64,000 nucleotides of DNA from Luteibacter sp. SG786 (lineage in GTDB: Bacteria; Pseudomonadota; Gammaproteobacteria; Xanthomonadales; Rhodanobacteraceae), in assembly GCF_011759605.1 (NCBI RefSeq), contig NZ_JAAOYX010000003.1, positions 172,008-236,007 on the forward strand, read 5' to 3'. Made by a program: the position numbers and the translations under genes. Below are positions 38,724-47,511 of the stretch, in pieces (the first letter of the stretch is position 1; each line of letters begins with the position of its first letter). The notes beneath the pieces are model-generated. The model was not told where the DNA came from, searched no databases, and saw only the letters and a list, made by a program, of their open reading frames with translations.

Positions 38724-39893
38724 CTAGTGCGCTGCGCCAATCAGGGCTGCGACCGACAGGGCGAAAAGCAGCAGCCAGAAATAGACGCTGCCTATCAGCC
38801 AGTATTTCAGGAGGGTCATGGGCCAGCCTTGGCGATACACCCTTTTCTGCATGATCAGCAGGTATACCGGCATCCACACCCACATGGCCGCCTGCACCAG
38901 TCCGATCGCCTTGCCCGCCAGTGCCACGTGGGGCTCGATCGCATGTTTCGCGAAGCCCAGCAGCATCAGCCCGAGCAGGGAGATGAAAAGGAAGGCGTGA
39001 CTGTGCAGGGCGACGATCACGTGCTCCATGTACAGGCGGCGCTTGAAGACATAGAACAGCTTCAGGATGAGCGCGAACACCGGGATCATCACCAGCAGCG
39101 TCTGCGGCAGCACCGAGAAGAATCCCTCGATGATGCGGCGGATCGCCTCGCTCTTGCCGGGACCGCCATCCATCACCTGGGCGATGTTGGCCTTGAAATG
39201 CGCGATGCCCAGGGCCAGGCGCCGGGTCATCACGTCCGGTAGCCAGGCGATGTCGACGGTGGTCGGCCGGGAGAACCAGCTGTCCTCGTCCGCCTTGCGT
39301 GGCGCGAGGCCCGTTTCCGCGTTGGTGCCCGGGGCGATGGGCTCGGCCTTCAGTTCGGCCAGACGGCGGTTCGCGGCGTCGCGCACCACCTGCTGGCTCA
39401 AGCCGATGGCGGCCTTGGCAGCGTCGGGCACGTTGGGCTCTGCCTTGGCAGCGTCCAGTTCCTCCATCTGTCCCTGGTAGATCTTGCGCACCTCGTCGGC
39501 GGTGTCCGCCGCGTGCAGCGCAGCCACGTCGTCCTTCGCCGGCTTGGCACCGTAGAGACCTTCGTCCAGGTGCGTGTCGCTGATCGCCAGGTGCATGAAG
39601 AAGAAGGCGAGCAGACAGAAGACGAACATCAGCCTGAAAGGAGCGATGTAGCGCACCCGGCGGCCGGAGAAGTATTCCAGGGTGAGGAAGCCGGGCTTGG
39701 TGTACAGCGGCGGCAGGGTATGGACGATGCGTTCGTCCATGTGGAAGAAGAGGTCGCCGGCGTCCTCCAGCATGTGCGACACCGGCTTGATCACGCTCCG
39801 GATCGACTGGCCGCAGGCATGGCAGAACTCGCCCTGCAGCGCTTCGCCACAGTTGGCGCAAAGCAGGCCTGGCGACGGCGTCAGTTGATTCAT
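38724..39893 (-). CDS. DUF3667-like membrane protein with N-terminal zinc ribbon
   Basis: A 389-residue protein of unknown function. Residues 12-28 contain CANCGEALQGEFCHACGQ, a four-cysteine zinc-ribbon pattern. A membrane segment at the YIAPFRLMFVFCLLAFFFMH stretch follows, then a ~150-residue charged loop, probably outside the cytoplasm. Four or five more membrane segments fill the C-terminus. This layout matches the DUF3667 family. The ATG at 39893 places the zinc ribbon at the N-terminus. It is divergent from the MATE exporter gene. Confidence 0.75.
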   Translation of the reverse strand: MNQLTPSPGLLCANCGEALQGEFCHACGQSIRSVIKPVSHMLEDAGDLFFHMDERIVHTLPPLYTKPGFLTLEYFSGRRVRYIAPFRLMFVFCLLAFFFMHLAISDTHLDEGLYGAKPAKDDVAALHAADTADEVRKIYQGQMEELDAAKAEPNVPDAAKAAIGLSQQVVRDAANRRLAELKAEPIAPGTNAETGLAPRKADEDSWFSRPTTVDIAWLPDVMTRRLALGIAHFKANIAQVMDGGPGKSEAIRRIIEGFFSVLPQTLLVMIPVFALILKLFYVFKRRLYMEHVIVALHSHAFLFISLLGLMLLGFAKHAIEPHVALAGKAIGLVQAAMWVWMPVYLLIMQKRVYRQGWPMTLLKYWLIGSVYFWLLLFALSVAALIGAAH

Positions 39894-39949
39894 CGCTTCT
39901 TCCCCCGAGATTTTCCCCTTTCGGCTGCGGATGATGGCACGGCAACCGC

Positions 39950-39955
39950 TACAAT
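39950..39955 (+). promoter_or_regulatory. Possible -10 element of the MATE gene
   Basis: TACAAT matches five of six bases of the sigma-70 -10 consensus and lies 27 bases before the ATG. No good -35 is seen at 17 bp. Confidence 0.35.
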
Positions 39956-39982
39956 GGGCGGCCATCCATCGACTGCAGTTCC

Positions 39983-41341
39983 ATGACCATCGACCGCGCC
40001 CGCGCGCGTCGGGAGATCGGCGCCACCATGCGGCTGGCCCTGCCGATGATCGTCGCGCAACTTTCCGCCATCGGTACCAACGTGGTCGATGCGGTGCTCG
40101 CCGGACATCAGGCCGCGCACACGCAGGCGTCGGTCGTGACCGGCGCCAGCATCTGGGTGCTCGCCATCGTCACCGGCATCGGCACGATGATGGCCGTACC
40201 CCCGACGGTGGCGCAGCTGGACGGCGCGGGACGCCGCGGCGAAGTGGGGCCGGTATTCCACCAGGCCCTGTACATCGCGTGGGTGCTGGGTGTGCTGCTA
40301 GGCATCGGGGTGTGGCATGCCTCGCCCCTGATGGTGCTTTTCGGCGTGGTGGAATCGATGCGCCCCGACGTGGAGGCATTCCTGCACGCCATCTGCTTCG
40401 CGGCCCCCGCGCTCACCACGTATTTCGCATTGCGCGGCCTGTCCGAAGGCCTGTCGATGCCGCGGCCGTCCATGTACTTCAGCTTCGGCGGCCTCGTTCT
40501 GCTGGCGCCGCTGGGCTACGTGTTGATGTACGGAAAGCTCGGTTTCCCCGTCATGGGCGCGCGCGGCAGCGGCATCGCCACGGCGGTGGTGCTCTGGGCG
40601 GAAATGCTCGGTTTCGCCACTTACGTGCTGAAGCACCGGAACTACCGCGACCTGAACCTGCGCGGGCGCCTGGCGAAGCCCGATCTCCGCCAGATCGGCC
40701 CGTTGCTGCACATCGGACTGCCGATGGCGGTCACCCTGCTCATGGAGGCGGGACTCTTCGTCGCCGTGGCGCTGCTGATCGGCCGCCTCGGGGAAACGGT
40801 CACGGCGGGCCACCACGTGGCGCTGAACGTGGCGTCCGTCGCCTTCATGATCCCGCTGGGCCTGTCGATGGCGATCACCGTGCGCGTGGGCAACGCGGCG
40901 GGACGGCGCGACGCCGCGGGCGTGCGCTATGCGGGCCTTTCCGGTATCGCGCTGGTGCTCGTCACACAGCTCGTGTCATCCGGCGTCATGCTGGCCTTCC
41001 CGGAATCGATCGCGCGCCTCTACACGAGCGATGTCGGTGTCATCGCGATGGCATCGCAACTGCTCGTGCTGGCCGGCTTCTTCCAGTTCTCCGACGGCAT
41101 CCAGGTGGCGTCGAACGGTGCGCTGCGTGGGCTCAAGGACACCCGCGTGCCGATGGGCATCACCCTGTTCGCCTACTGGGTTGTGGGCATGCCGGTCGGC
41201 TGGTGGCTGGCGTTCCACCGGGACATGGGCGCGCGAGGCATGTGGATGGGCCTGATCGCCGGGCTCAGCATGGCCGCGATCCTTCTTTTCGCAAGGTTCT
41301 GGCGCAGCAGCGCGAAAGGCGATTGGCGGAACGATCCCTGA
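39983..41341 (+). CDS. MATE-family multidrug exporter (NorM-like)
   Basis: A 452-residue inner-membrane cation/drug antiporter with twelve predicted helices in two bundles. Family features include MRLALPMIVAQLS at the start of helix 1, the N-terminal half motif VVDAVLAGH, and in the second half VALNVASVAFMIPLGLSMAITVRVGNAAG. The closing region FQFSDGIQVASNGALRGLKDTRVPM is also typical. Substrates are commonly cationic drugs; the actual ones are unknown. The divergent neighbour has no obvious link. Confidence 0.9.
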   Translation: MTIDRARARREIGATMRLALPMIVAQLSAIGTNVVDAVLAGHQAAHTQASVVTGASIWVLAIVTGIGTMMAVPPTVAQLDGAGRRGEVGPVFHQALYIAWVLGVLLGIGVWHASPLMVLFGVVESMRPDVEAFLHAICFAAPALTTYFALRGLSEGLSMPRPSMYFSFGGLVLLAPLGYVLMYGKLGFPVMGARGSGIATAVVLWAEMLGFATYVLKHRNYRDLNLRGRLAKPDLRQIGPLLHIGLPMAVTLLMEAGLFVAVALLIGRLGETVTAGHHVALNVASVAFMIPLGLSMAITVRVGNAAGRRDAAGVRYAGLSGIALVLVTQLVSSGVMLAFPESIARLYTSDVGVIAMASQLLVLAGFFQFSDGIQVASNGALRGLKDTRVPMGITLFAYWVVGMPVGWWLAFHRDMGARGMWMGLIAGLSMAAILLFARFWRSSAKGDWRNDP

Positions 41342-41422
41342 CCGCGCCCTCCATGCCATTCCACACGTGATACCAACGGTCCAACGGGTTACGCTGCGCA
41401 CAGTCCCGAAGGAACCGCCTAG

Positions 41423-43342
41423 ATGTCGGATCGCTACGACGCCGTGCCGCCGCCCCTGCCACACCGCCCGCTACCCGTTCCCCCGCCGCGCCGGCGTGGC
41501 GGCTTTGGCCGCTTCATGCTGAGCCTCGGTCGCGGTTTGAACATCACCCGGCTGGTGATCATCAACGCGATCTTCTTCGGTCTTCTTGCCGTGTTCCTGC
41601 TGCTCTTGTTCCTCGGTGGCCGGGCCGGCCAGGTGGACGACCGCACCGTGCTGGTGCTGGCGCCGGAGGGCGCGCTGGTGGAGCAATACAGCGCCGATCC
41701 GCTGTCGCGCGCCATCGGCCGCATGACGGGCGACGGCGTGCAGCAGGTGCAGGTGCGCGACCTCGTCCGCGCCATCGACAGCGCGGCCACGGACGACCGC
41801 ATCAGCCGCATCGTGTTGCGCCCCGACAAGCTGCAGGCCGGCGGTTTCGCGGCGCTGCGCGAAGTCGGTGCGGCGCTCGACCGCTTCCGCAAGGCCGGCA
41901 AGCCCGTGCTGGTCTGGGCCGCCAGCCTGGAGCAGGGCCAGTACTACCTGGCCGCGCACGCCGACAAGATCTACATCGATCCCCAGGGCGGCGTCATGGC
42001 CGTGGGCCTCGCCAACTACCGCCTGTTCTACAAGGACATGCTCGACCGGCTCGGCGTGCAGGTGCACCTGTTCCGCGTAGGCCAGTTCAAGAGCGCGGCG
42101 GAGCCGTTCATCCTCGACCATGCCTCGCCCGAATCGAAGGAGGCCGACACGTACTGGCTGGGCGGCCTGTGGAACACCTGGATCGACGAAGTGGCACGCA
42201 TGCGCCACCTCGACCCCGCCGTGTTGCGCGCCGACATCGACGGTCTGGCCGAGCGCGTGCGCGATGCGAAGGGCAGCCTCGCCCAGCTCGCGGTCGACGA
42301 AAAGCTCGCCGATGGCATCGCCACCGAGCAGCAGTTCGTGAAGATGCTTCGTGAGGAGGGCGTGCCCGCCGGGAAGAAAGACCAAGGCTTCCGTCAGGTC
42401 GACCTGGCGTCGTACGTCGCCACGCAAGGCCTCTCCACCGTCGACATGCTGCAGACGGGGCCGGGTGTCGCCGTCGTGGTGGCCGAGGGCGAGATCGCCG
42501 GAGGCAAGCAGGCGCAGGGCCGCATCGGCGGCGAATCCACGGCCGCCCTTATCCACGCCGTGCGCCTGGATCGGCGCACCAAGGCTCTGGTACTCCGCGT
42601 GAACTCGCCGGGCGGCGAGGTCTACGCCGCCGAGCAGATCCGCCGCGAGGTGGAACTCACCCGCGAGGCGGGCATCCCCGTGGTGGTGTCGATGGGCGAC
42701 GTGGCCGCGAGCGGCGGCTACTGGATCTCGATGAACGCCAACCGGATCTACGCCGAGCCCAACACCATCACCGGTTCGATCGGCATCTTCGGCATGTTCT
42801 TCACCGTGCCCGACACCCTCGCCAAGATCGGCGTGAAGAGCGACGGCGTTTCGACGAGCCCGCTGGCGGGTGCGTTCGACATGACCCGGCCGCTCGATCC
42901 GAACGTGGGGGTGCTGATCCAGAGCATCATCGACAAGGGCTACCGCGACTTCGTCGGCAACGTGGCGAAGGCGCGCGGCAAGGACTTCGCAACCATCGAC
43001 GCGATTGCGCAGGGCCGCGTATGGACGGGCCAGCAGGCCCTGGATCGCGGCCTCGTAGACCGCCTCGGCAGCCTCGACGACGCGATCCGCGACGCAGCGG
43101 AACAGGCTGGGCTGGGCAAGAGCTTCAACGTACGGTACGCGGAGAAACCCATGGGCGCGTTCGAGCGCTTCCTCACCAGCATCGGCGACAGTTCCGAAGC
43201 GCGGGTGGCGATGTCGTGGGGCCTGCGCCTGCCGTCGTGGGTGGCTGAACTGCCGAAGCTGGCGCCGGAGTGGTCGCTGTTCCGCAATGCCGAGGCAGGC
43301 AAGCCGCACGTGTACGCCTACTGCTTCTGCTCTCCCCGCTGA
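41423..43342 (+). CDS. sppA: Signal peptide peptidase SppA, long form
   Basis: SppA degrades released signal peptides at the inner membrane. The 639-residue protein has a proline-rich cytoplasmic N-terminus, one membrane anchor near residues 47-65, and two ClpP-like domains facing the periplasm. The catalytic lysine lies in RVGQFKSAAEPF (about residue 223) and the serine nucleophile in GDVAASGGYW (about residue 430). The spacing matches the E. coli-type enzyme. The last residues (VYAYCFCSPR) are unusual in containing two cysteines. Confidence 0.92.
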   Translation: MSDRYDAVPPPLPHRPLPVPPPRRRGGFGRFMLSLGRGLNITRLVIINAIFFGLLAVFLLLLFLGGRAGQVDDRTVLVLAPEGALVEQYSADPLSRAIGRMTGDGVQQVQVRDLVRAIDSAATDDRISRIVLRPDKLQAGGFAALREVGAALDRFRKAGKPVLVWAASLEQGQYYLAAHADKIYIDPQGGVMAVGLANYRLFYKDMLDRLGVQVHLFRVGQFKSAAEPFILDHASPESKEADTYWLGGLWNTWIDEVARMRHLDPAVLRADIDGLAERVRDAKGSLAQLAVDEKLADGIATEQQFVKMLREEGVPAGKKDQGFRQVDLASYVATQGLSTVDMLQTGPGVAVVVAEGEIAGGKQAQGRIGGESTAALIHAVRLDRRTKALVLRVNSPGGEVYAAEQIRREVELTREAGIPVVVSMGDVAASGGYWISMNANRIYAEPNTITGSIGIFGMFFTVPDTLAKIGVKSDGVSTSPLAGAFDMTRPLDPNVGVLIQSIIDKGYRDFVGNVAKARGKDFATIDAIAQGRVWTGQQALDRGLVDRLGSLDDAIRDAAEQAGLGKSFNVRYAEKPMGAFERFLTSIGDSSEARVAMSWGLRLPSWVAELPKLAPEWSLFRNAEAGKPHVYAYCFCSPR

Positions 43343-43378
43343 CGGGTGCCCGAGAGCCGCCACGGCGGCTCGTTCGGG

Positions 43379-43591
43379 TCATTGCGTCTGGGCGTCGATA
43401 TCCTTCGCCTGAGCCTTAGCCTGGGCGTCGACGGTCTTCTGCACGTCTTGCGCCTTCTTCTTCTGCGCCTCCAGCGAATCCCAGGGCGTCTCGGCCCTGG
43501 CCTGGGGCGTTGGCGGCTCGTGCGGCTGCGGCGGTTTCGAGCAGGCGGCGCAAACGCCGATCAGAACAAGCAGCGGAAGGTAGCGGGCCAT
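43379..43591 (-). CDS. Small lipoprotein
   Basis: A 70-residue protein starting MARYLPLLVLIGVCAAC. The lipobox CAAC places Cys near residue 17. The mature part is charged and repetitive, rich in Gln, Lys, Asp and Ala (KKKAQDVQKTVDAQAKA), and may form a helix. I do not recognise a family. It lies 36 bases downstream of the convergent sppA stop and is divergent from the SDR gene. Confidence 0.7.
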   Translation of the reverse strand: MARYLPLLVLIGVCAACSKPPQPHEPPTPQARAETPWDSLEAQKKKAQDVQKTVDAQAKAQAKDIDAQTQ

Positions 43592-43706
43592 GTCGTGTCC
43601 TCCGGTATCGGCGCCGAGTCTGGTCCGGATGGCGATCCCGTGCAATCGGCGCGGACACATCCGGCGTTCGATCCCTTACGATCGGCGTAACGCACGGAGA
43701 TGACAC

Positions 43707-44489
43707 ATGCACCCACGACTTGCCAGTTGGCGCCTCGACGGCCGTACCGCCCTCGTCACCGGGGCAAGCAAGGGCATCGGTTATGCCTGCGCGCGCGAGC
43801 TGGCGGCCCTCGGTGCCGATGTCCTTCTCGTCGCGCGCGACGAGCTGGCCCTGCAGGAGGTACGCGACGAACTCGCCGACGAATGCCCGGACGTCGAAGT
43901 GCTGGGCATGGCTGCCGATCTCTCCGATCACGAAGACCGCCTGGCCGTGTTCGACTGGGTGGCCGACCTCGGCGCGAACCTTTCCATTCTGGTGAACAAC
44001 GTGGGCGGCAACGCGCCCAAGGCCACGCTCGACTATTCGGAAGACGAGTACCGCGACCTGTTCGAACTCAACGTGTTCTCCGCGTACGAGATGAGCCGGT
44101 CGGCGTACCCGCACCTCGTGCAGCACGCGAACGCGGCCATCGTGAACGTGGGCTCGGTGTCGGGCATCGTGCACGTGCGCACCGGTTCGCCCTATGGGAT
44201 GACCAAGGCCGCCTTGCACCAGATGACCCGTAACCTCGCCTGCGAATGGGCCGAGGACGGCATTCGCGTGAATGCGGTGGCGCCCTGGTACATCCGTACG
44301 CAGCGCAGCGAACCCGCGCTGGCCGATGCGGAATACCTGGAGGAAGTGCTCGACCGGACGCCGATGGGGCGCATAGGCGAGCCCGAGGAAGTCGCCGGGG
44401 CCGTGGCCTTCCTGTGCCTGCCCGCCGCGAGCTACGTGACGGGCGAGATCGTCGCCGTGGACGGCGGATTCCTGCGCTACGGCTTCTGA
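43707..44489 (+). CDS. Short-chain dehydrogenase/reductase (tropinone-reductase-like)
   Basis: A 260-residue Rossmann-fold oxidoreductase. The cofactor motif TGASKGIGYA is near residue 20, NNVGG lies in the middle, the catalytic Ser is in VNVGSVSG and the YGMTK pair follows. The C-terminal GEIVAVDGGF is typical of the classical SDRs with an NAD(P)H preference that cannot be fixed here. The sequence resembles the tropinone-reductase-like group, but the substrate is unknown. GGAG precedes the ATG. It is followed 33 bases later by the Hsp70 gene on the same strand. Confidence 0.88.
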   Translation: MHPRLASWRLDGRTALVTGASKGIGYACARELAALGADVLLVARDELALQEVRDELADECPDVEVLGMAADLSDHEDRLAVFDWVADLGANLSILVNNVGGNAPKATLDYSEDEYRDLFELNVFSAYEMSRSAYPHLVQHANAAIVNVGSVSGIVHVRTGSPYGMTKAALHQMTRNLACEWAEDGIRVNAVAPWYIRTQRSEPALADAEYLEEVLDRTPMGRIGEPEEVAGAVAFLCLPAASYVTGEIVAVDGGFLRYGF

Positions 44490-44492
44490 CGC

Positions 44493-44522
44493 TAGAATCG
44501 GGAGTTCCCCCGAGGAACTCCC
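44493..44522 (+). promoter_or_regulatory. Perfect hairpin abutting the Hsp70 start codon, with possible -10
   Basis: GGGAGTTCC (44500-44508) and GGAACTCCC (44514-44522) form a perfect 9-bp stem with a CCCGA loop. The right arm ends one base before the ATG. The only Shine-Dalgarno candidate, GAGGAA (44512-44517), lies in the loop and right arm, so it would be sequestered in an mRNA that contains the left arm. TAGAAT at 44493-44498 could be a -10; a transcript from it would begin inside the left arm, and the dyad would then act as a DNA operator instead. Confidence 0.6.
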
Positions 44523-45755
44523 ATGCACATCGGTATCGATTTCGGCACGAGCTACACGGCCGCGGCGACCTTCGTCGACGGTGAGCTGACCCACGTCGCC
44601 TTCGGCGACGCGAAGCAGTTCCGTACCGCCGTGTTCTTCCCCGAAGTGGTGCCCGACCCGACGAAACGTCGCGCGGCGGACACGGCGGCGGCAACCGTGG
44701 AAAGTTTCGAGGACGCCCTGTTCGGCGACGAGGCCGTCGCTGCCTATCTCGAATACGGCGACGGCAATCTGATCGAATCGCCGAAGTCGATGCTCGGGTT
44801 CCGCATGGATCCGCAGGTTCGCCGCGTGATCGTGCATATCGCCACCTACGTACTCGAGCACATCCGCCTTGCCGCCAGTCGCCAGCTTGGCGAAAACGTG
44901 CGCACGGCGGTGATCGGTCGCCCCGTCCATTTCCGCAGTTCGATGGGCGAGAAGGGTTCCGAGCAGGCGGTGGAGATCATTCGCGAAGCGGCCGCCGTCG
45001 CGGGCTTCCACAGCGTTTCCTTCCTGGAGGAACCTGCCGCGGCGGCGATGCACTACCACAAGCGCCTTTCGCACCGGCAGACCGCGCTCATCGTCGATAT
45101 CGGCGGCGGTACCACCGACGTGGCCTTCGCCGAGCTGGGCGGCGACGAGTTGCCGAAGATCGCGCGCACGTGGGGCCTGGCAAAGGGCGGTACCGACCTC
45201 GACGTGAACCTGAGCATGCGCGCCTTCATGCCGGCATTGGGCAACAACGTAACCCGCGTGCCGGTGCACCACTTCGTGGAGGCGGCGAGCGTGCACAACC
45301 TGCCCAAACAGCGCGAGTTCCGCCGCCAGGACTATCGCTTCGTGGACGAGCCGTGGCGCTCCCGTCTGCAGGCGCTGCAACAGCCCGGCGCCACCACCCG
45401 ACTCAACCAGACGGCGGAACGCAGCAAGATCGCGCTGAGCAGCCGGGACCGGACCGAAGCGGACCTCGGTTTTCTCGACCCCGGACTGGGCGTGAGCATC
45501 GTGCGCGATGACATGAACGAGGCGGCCGAGCCCTTCATCGAACGCATGCAGCGCCTGCTCGCCGACGTGCGCGAGGAATGGCCATCCGTGCCCGCCAGCA
45601 TCTTTCTCACCGGAGGCACCTCGCGCTCGCCCATCGTGAAAGAAGCGGTCCGCCGCAGCTTCCCGGATATCCCGATGGTGGAAGGCGATCCCTCGCTGGG
45701 CGTGGTGTCGGGCCTTGCCGTTGCCGCGACGGAACTGGACGTCACCTCGGCCTGA
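44523..45755 (+). CDS. yegD: Hsp70-family chaperone lacking substrate domain (YegD-like)
   Basis: A 410-residue protein consisting of the actin-like Hsp70 ATPase domain only. The N-terminal phosphate-1 loop is GIDFGTSYTAAA, the connecting motif FLEEPAAAAMHYH follows, phosphate-2 is IVDIGGGTTDVAFAE and the adenosine motif is FLTGGTSRSP. The C-terminal peptide-binding domain of DnaK is absent, as in E. coli YegD. Its client is unknown. The start lies directly after a hairpin that may control translation. Confidence 0.85.
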   Translation: MHIGIDFGTSYTAAATFVDGELTHVAFGDAKQFRTAVFFPEVVPDPTKRRAADTAAATVESFEDALFGDEAVAAYLEYGDGNLIESPKSMLGFRMDPQVRRVIVHIATYVLEHIRLAASRQLGENVRTAVIGRPVHFRSSMGEKGSEQAVEIIREAAAVAGFHSVSFLEEPAAAAMHYHKRLSHRQTALIVDIGGGTTDVAFAELGGDELPKIARTWGLAKGGTDLDVNLSMRAFMPALGNNVTRVPVHHFVEAASVHNLPKQREFRRQDYRFVDEPWRSRLQALQQPGATTRLNQTAERSKIALSSRDRTEADLGFLDPGLGVSIVRDDMNEAAEPFIERMQRLLADVREEWPSVPASIFLTGGTSRSPIVKEAVRRSFPDIPMVEGDPSLGVVSGLAVAATELDVTSA

Positions 45756-45771
45756 GGCGCGGTTCCAGCGT

Positions 45772-46416
45772 TCAGTCGCAGCCTTGCAGCTGCTGTCGCA
45801 ACTGCGCGTCCTTCGCTTCCAGCGGACCGCGTTCGCTCTTGAAGGCCTGGCGGATCGCGCGCTGGTTCGCCTCCGCCTCGTCGCGCAGCGCGCCGCAGGC
45901 CTCGGCCGGCGACAGCTGCCGGCACTGGTCCTGCACCCATACGTAGTTGCTTGTGGCCACCGCCGCGGCATTGCCCTTGCCGCGGTTCAACTCGGGCGCT
46001 GACGCAATGGCCGCGCCGCGGCTTCCGTACGTGTCGGCGAGCGACTGGCTGACCGCACCCAACACACCCAGGGGTGCCATGTACGGCTGCGGTTCTCCGT
46101 CGGGACTGGTATAGGGCTTGCCGTCGGTGGCACGGATGCAGCCGAACAAGGTCGGTGGCGGCGTGAAAGAGCGGGGCGCGACCGGTGCTGCGGCCGGGCC
46201 TTCTTCGGCGGCCGGCGGCGGACGAGGCGGAGCGGATGGCTCCGCCGGGGGAGCCGGGTCCGCCAACTGGATGGCTTGCTGCCGCTGGCCCTGCGCGCAG
46301 GGCGTCTGCTGGTAGATCGTGCGACCGCCGGCCTCGCACTTGTAGACGGTTTCACCTGCTGCGCCGCCGGTCGCAGCCAGCGCGATCGCAACCGCCGCGC
46401 CGCGCATGGCGCGCAC
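45772..46416 (-). CDS. Secreted DUF4124-domain protein
   Basis: A 214-residue protein with a signal peptide (cleavage near residue 21). It then has the DUF4124 pattern ETVYKCEAGGRTIYQQTPC, a short region with two cysteines, and a long Pro/Ala-rich linker. The C-terminal third is helical and charged, with two cysteines. Function is unknown. It starts 2 bases after the degV stop on the same strand, so it is probably cotranscribed. Confidence 0.75.
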   Translation of the reverse strand: MRAMRGAAVAIALAATGGAAGETVYKCEAGGRTIYQQTPCAQGQRQQAIQLADPAPPAEPSAPPRPPPAAEEGPAAAPVAPRSFTPPPTLFGCIRATDGKPYTSPDGEPQPYMAPLGVLGAVSQSLADTYGSRGAAIASAPELNRGKGNAAAVATSNYVWVQDQCRQLSPAEACGALRDEAEANQRAIRQAFKSERGPLEAKDAQLRQQLQGCD

Positions 46417-46418
46417 GT

Positions 46419-47363
46419 TCAGAACTCCGCCACGTGGTCTTCGGAGGCCAGCCCCAGCGTCATGGCGCCTTCGCCCACGTTCACCATGCCGGTGATGCCC
46501 ATGGGGCTTTCCAGTATCTGCACGCCCGCGTCGTCACAGGTGCGAACGAGCCGGCTGTACCCTGGAAGGTCGCGCATCTCGTCGAGGTCGCCGCCGTAGC
46601 TCAGCGAAAGCGAGGGAACCATCAGGCCCGCCTGCACGCGCTTCGCCGCGTATTCGAACAAGGCCAGTGCGCCCTGTTCGAAGCCGCGGATCTTGCCGAC
46701 CGGCCCCGTTTCGCCGCGATGGGCGCGGAGGATGGGCTTGATGTCCAGCGCGGTGCCGAGCATCGAACTCAGGAAGCTGACGCTGCGGTCGCCCTTGCTG
46801 CGGGCGCGCGACCGCAGGTAGTTGAGGTCGCGCGGGAGCATGTAACCGTACGAGCAGTCGGCCACCTGCGCCGCCCGTTCGCGTACTTCGGCCGGCGATT
46901 TGCCCGCCTGGATCATGCGCACGGTTTCCGCAATGGCGGGGCCCGCTCCGGCGAAAATGTTCCGCGTGTCCACCACGCGCATCAGGAAGGGGCCCGAGCG
47001 CCCGGCGGCCTCGCGCACGGGGCGGTAATTCTTGAGGATGGCGAAGCTGGCCTTGATCACGTTGTCGTGAATGGGGCTGCGCGTGGCCATGATGGTGAGG
47101 CACACGACGCAGTCGTATTCCTTCACCAGGCGGTCGAGGAAGAGGGACTGCACGTCCTCCACCGAACTGGCCTCGGTTTCGGCCGAATGGCTCCGGCTGC
47201 CCAGCTTCCGGTCGCGGAAGCGCTGGATCTCGGCCGGATCGCGGTCGTCCTTGAACCGTTCGGAATCGACCTTTACCGCGATGGGCATCACCGCGATGTC
47301 GTTCCGTTCCAGAAAGTCCTGCGGCACGTCGCAGGCCGCATCGATCGCCACGCCGATCCGCAT
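46419..47363 (-). CDS. DegV-family fatty-acid-binding protein
   Basis: A 314-residue protein of the DegV/FakB family, which binds a single fatty acid and in firmicutes delivers it to a fatty-acid kinase. The N-terminus GVAIDAACDVPQDFLE resembles the DSx(C/A)DLP pattern. ATRSPIHDNV and VVDTRNIFAGAG are also family features. No FakA-type kinase is in the window, so the role here is uncertain. It is divergent from amn and precedes the DUF4124 gene. Confidence 0.8.
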   Translation of the reverse strand: MRIGVAIDAACDVPQDFLERNDIAVMPIAVKVDSERFKDDRDPAEIQRFRDRKLGSRSHSAETEASSVEDVQSLFLDRLVKEYDCVVCLTIMATRSPIHDNVIKASFAILKNYRPVREAAGRSGPFLMRVVDTRNIFAGAGPAIAETVRMIQAGKSPAEVRERAAQVADCSYGYMLPRDLNYLRSRARSKGDRSVSFLSSMLGTALDIKPILRAHRGETGPVGKIRGFEQGALALFEYAAKRVQAGLMVPSLSLSYGGDLDEMRDLPGYSRLVRTCDDAGVQILESPMGITGMVNVGEGAMTLGLASEDHVAEF

Positions 47364-47511
47364 CGGCCACTCCCGCTCGAACCCCCCTGGGTTCCTTCAG
47401 GCCGATGCTACACTTGCACGAATGAATTTGGCACTCCGCCGGCGTGGCGTCGCCGGTAACCGTGTCGTCGGCTTGAAGTCCACCGACGGCGCACGCGCAT
47501 CCGGATTCGAC

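Noticed and set aside
38712..38726. TAGGAATAAATCCTA palindrome, like the one at 55367, as a shared operator
   Set aside because: This copy lies at the 3' end of the DUF3667 gene and overlaps its stop codon, not at any gene start, so a shared regulator is not supported.
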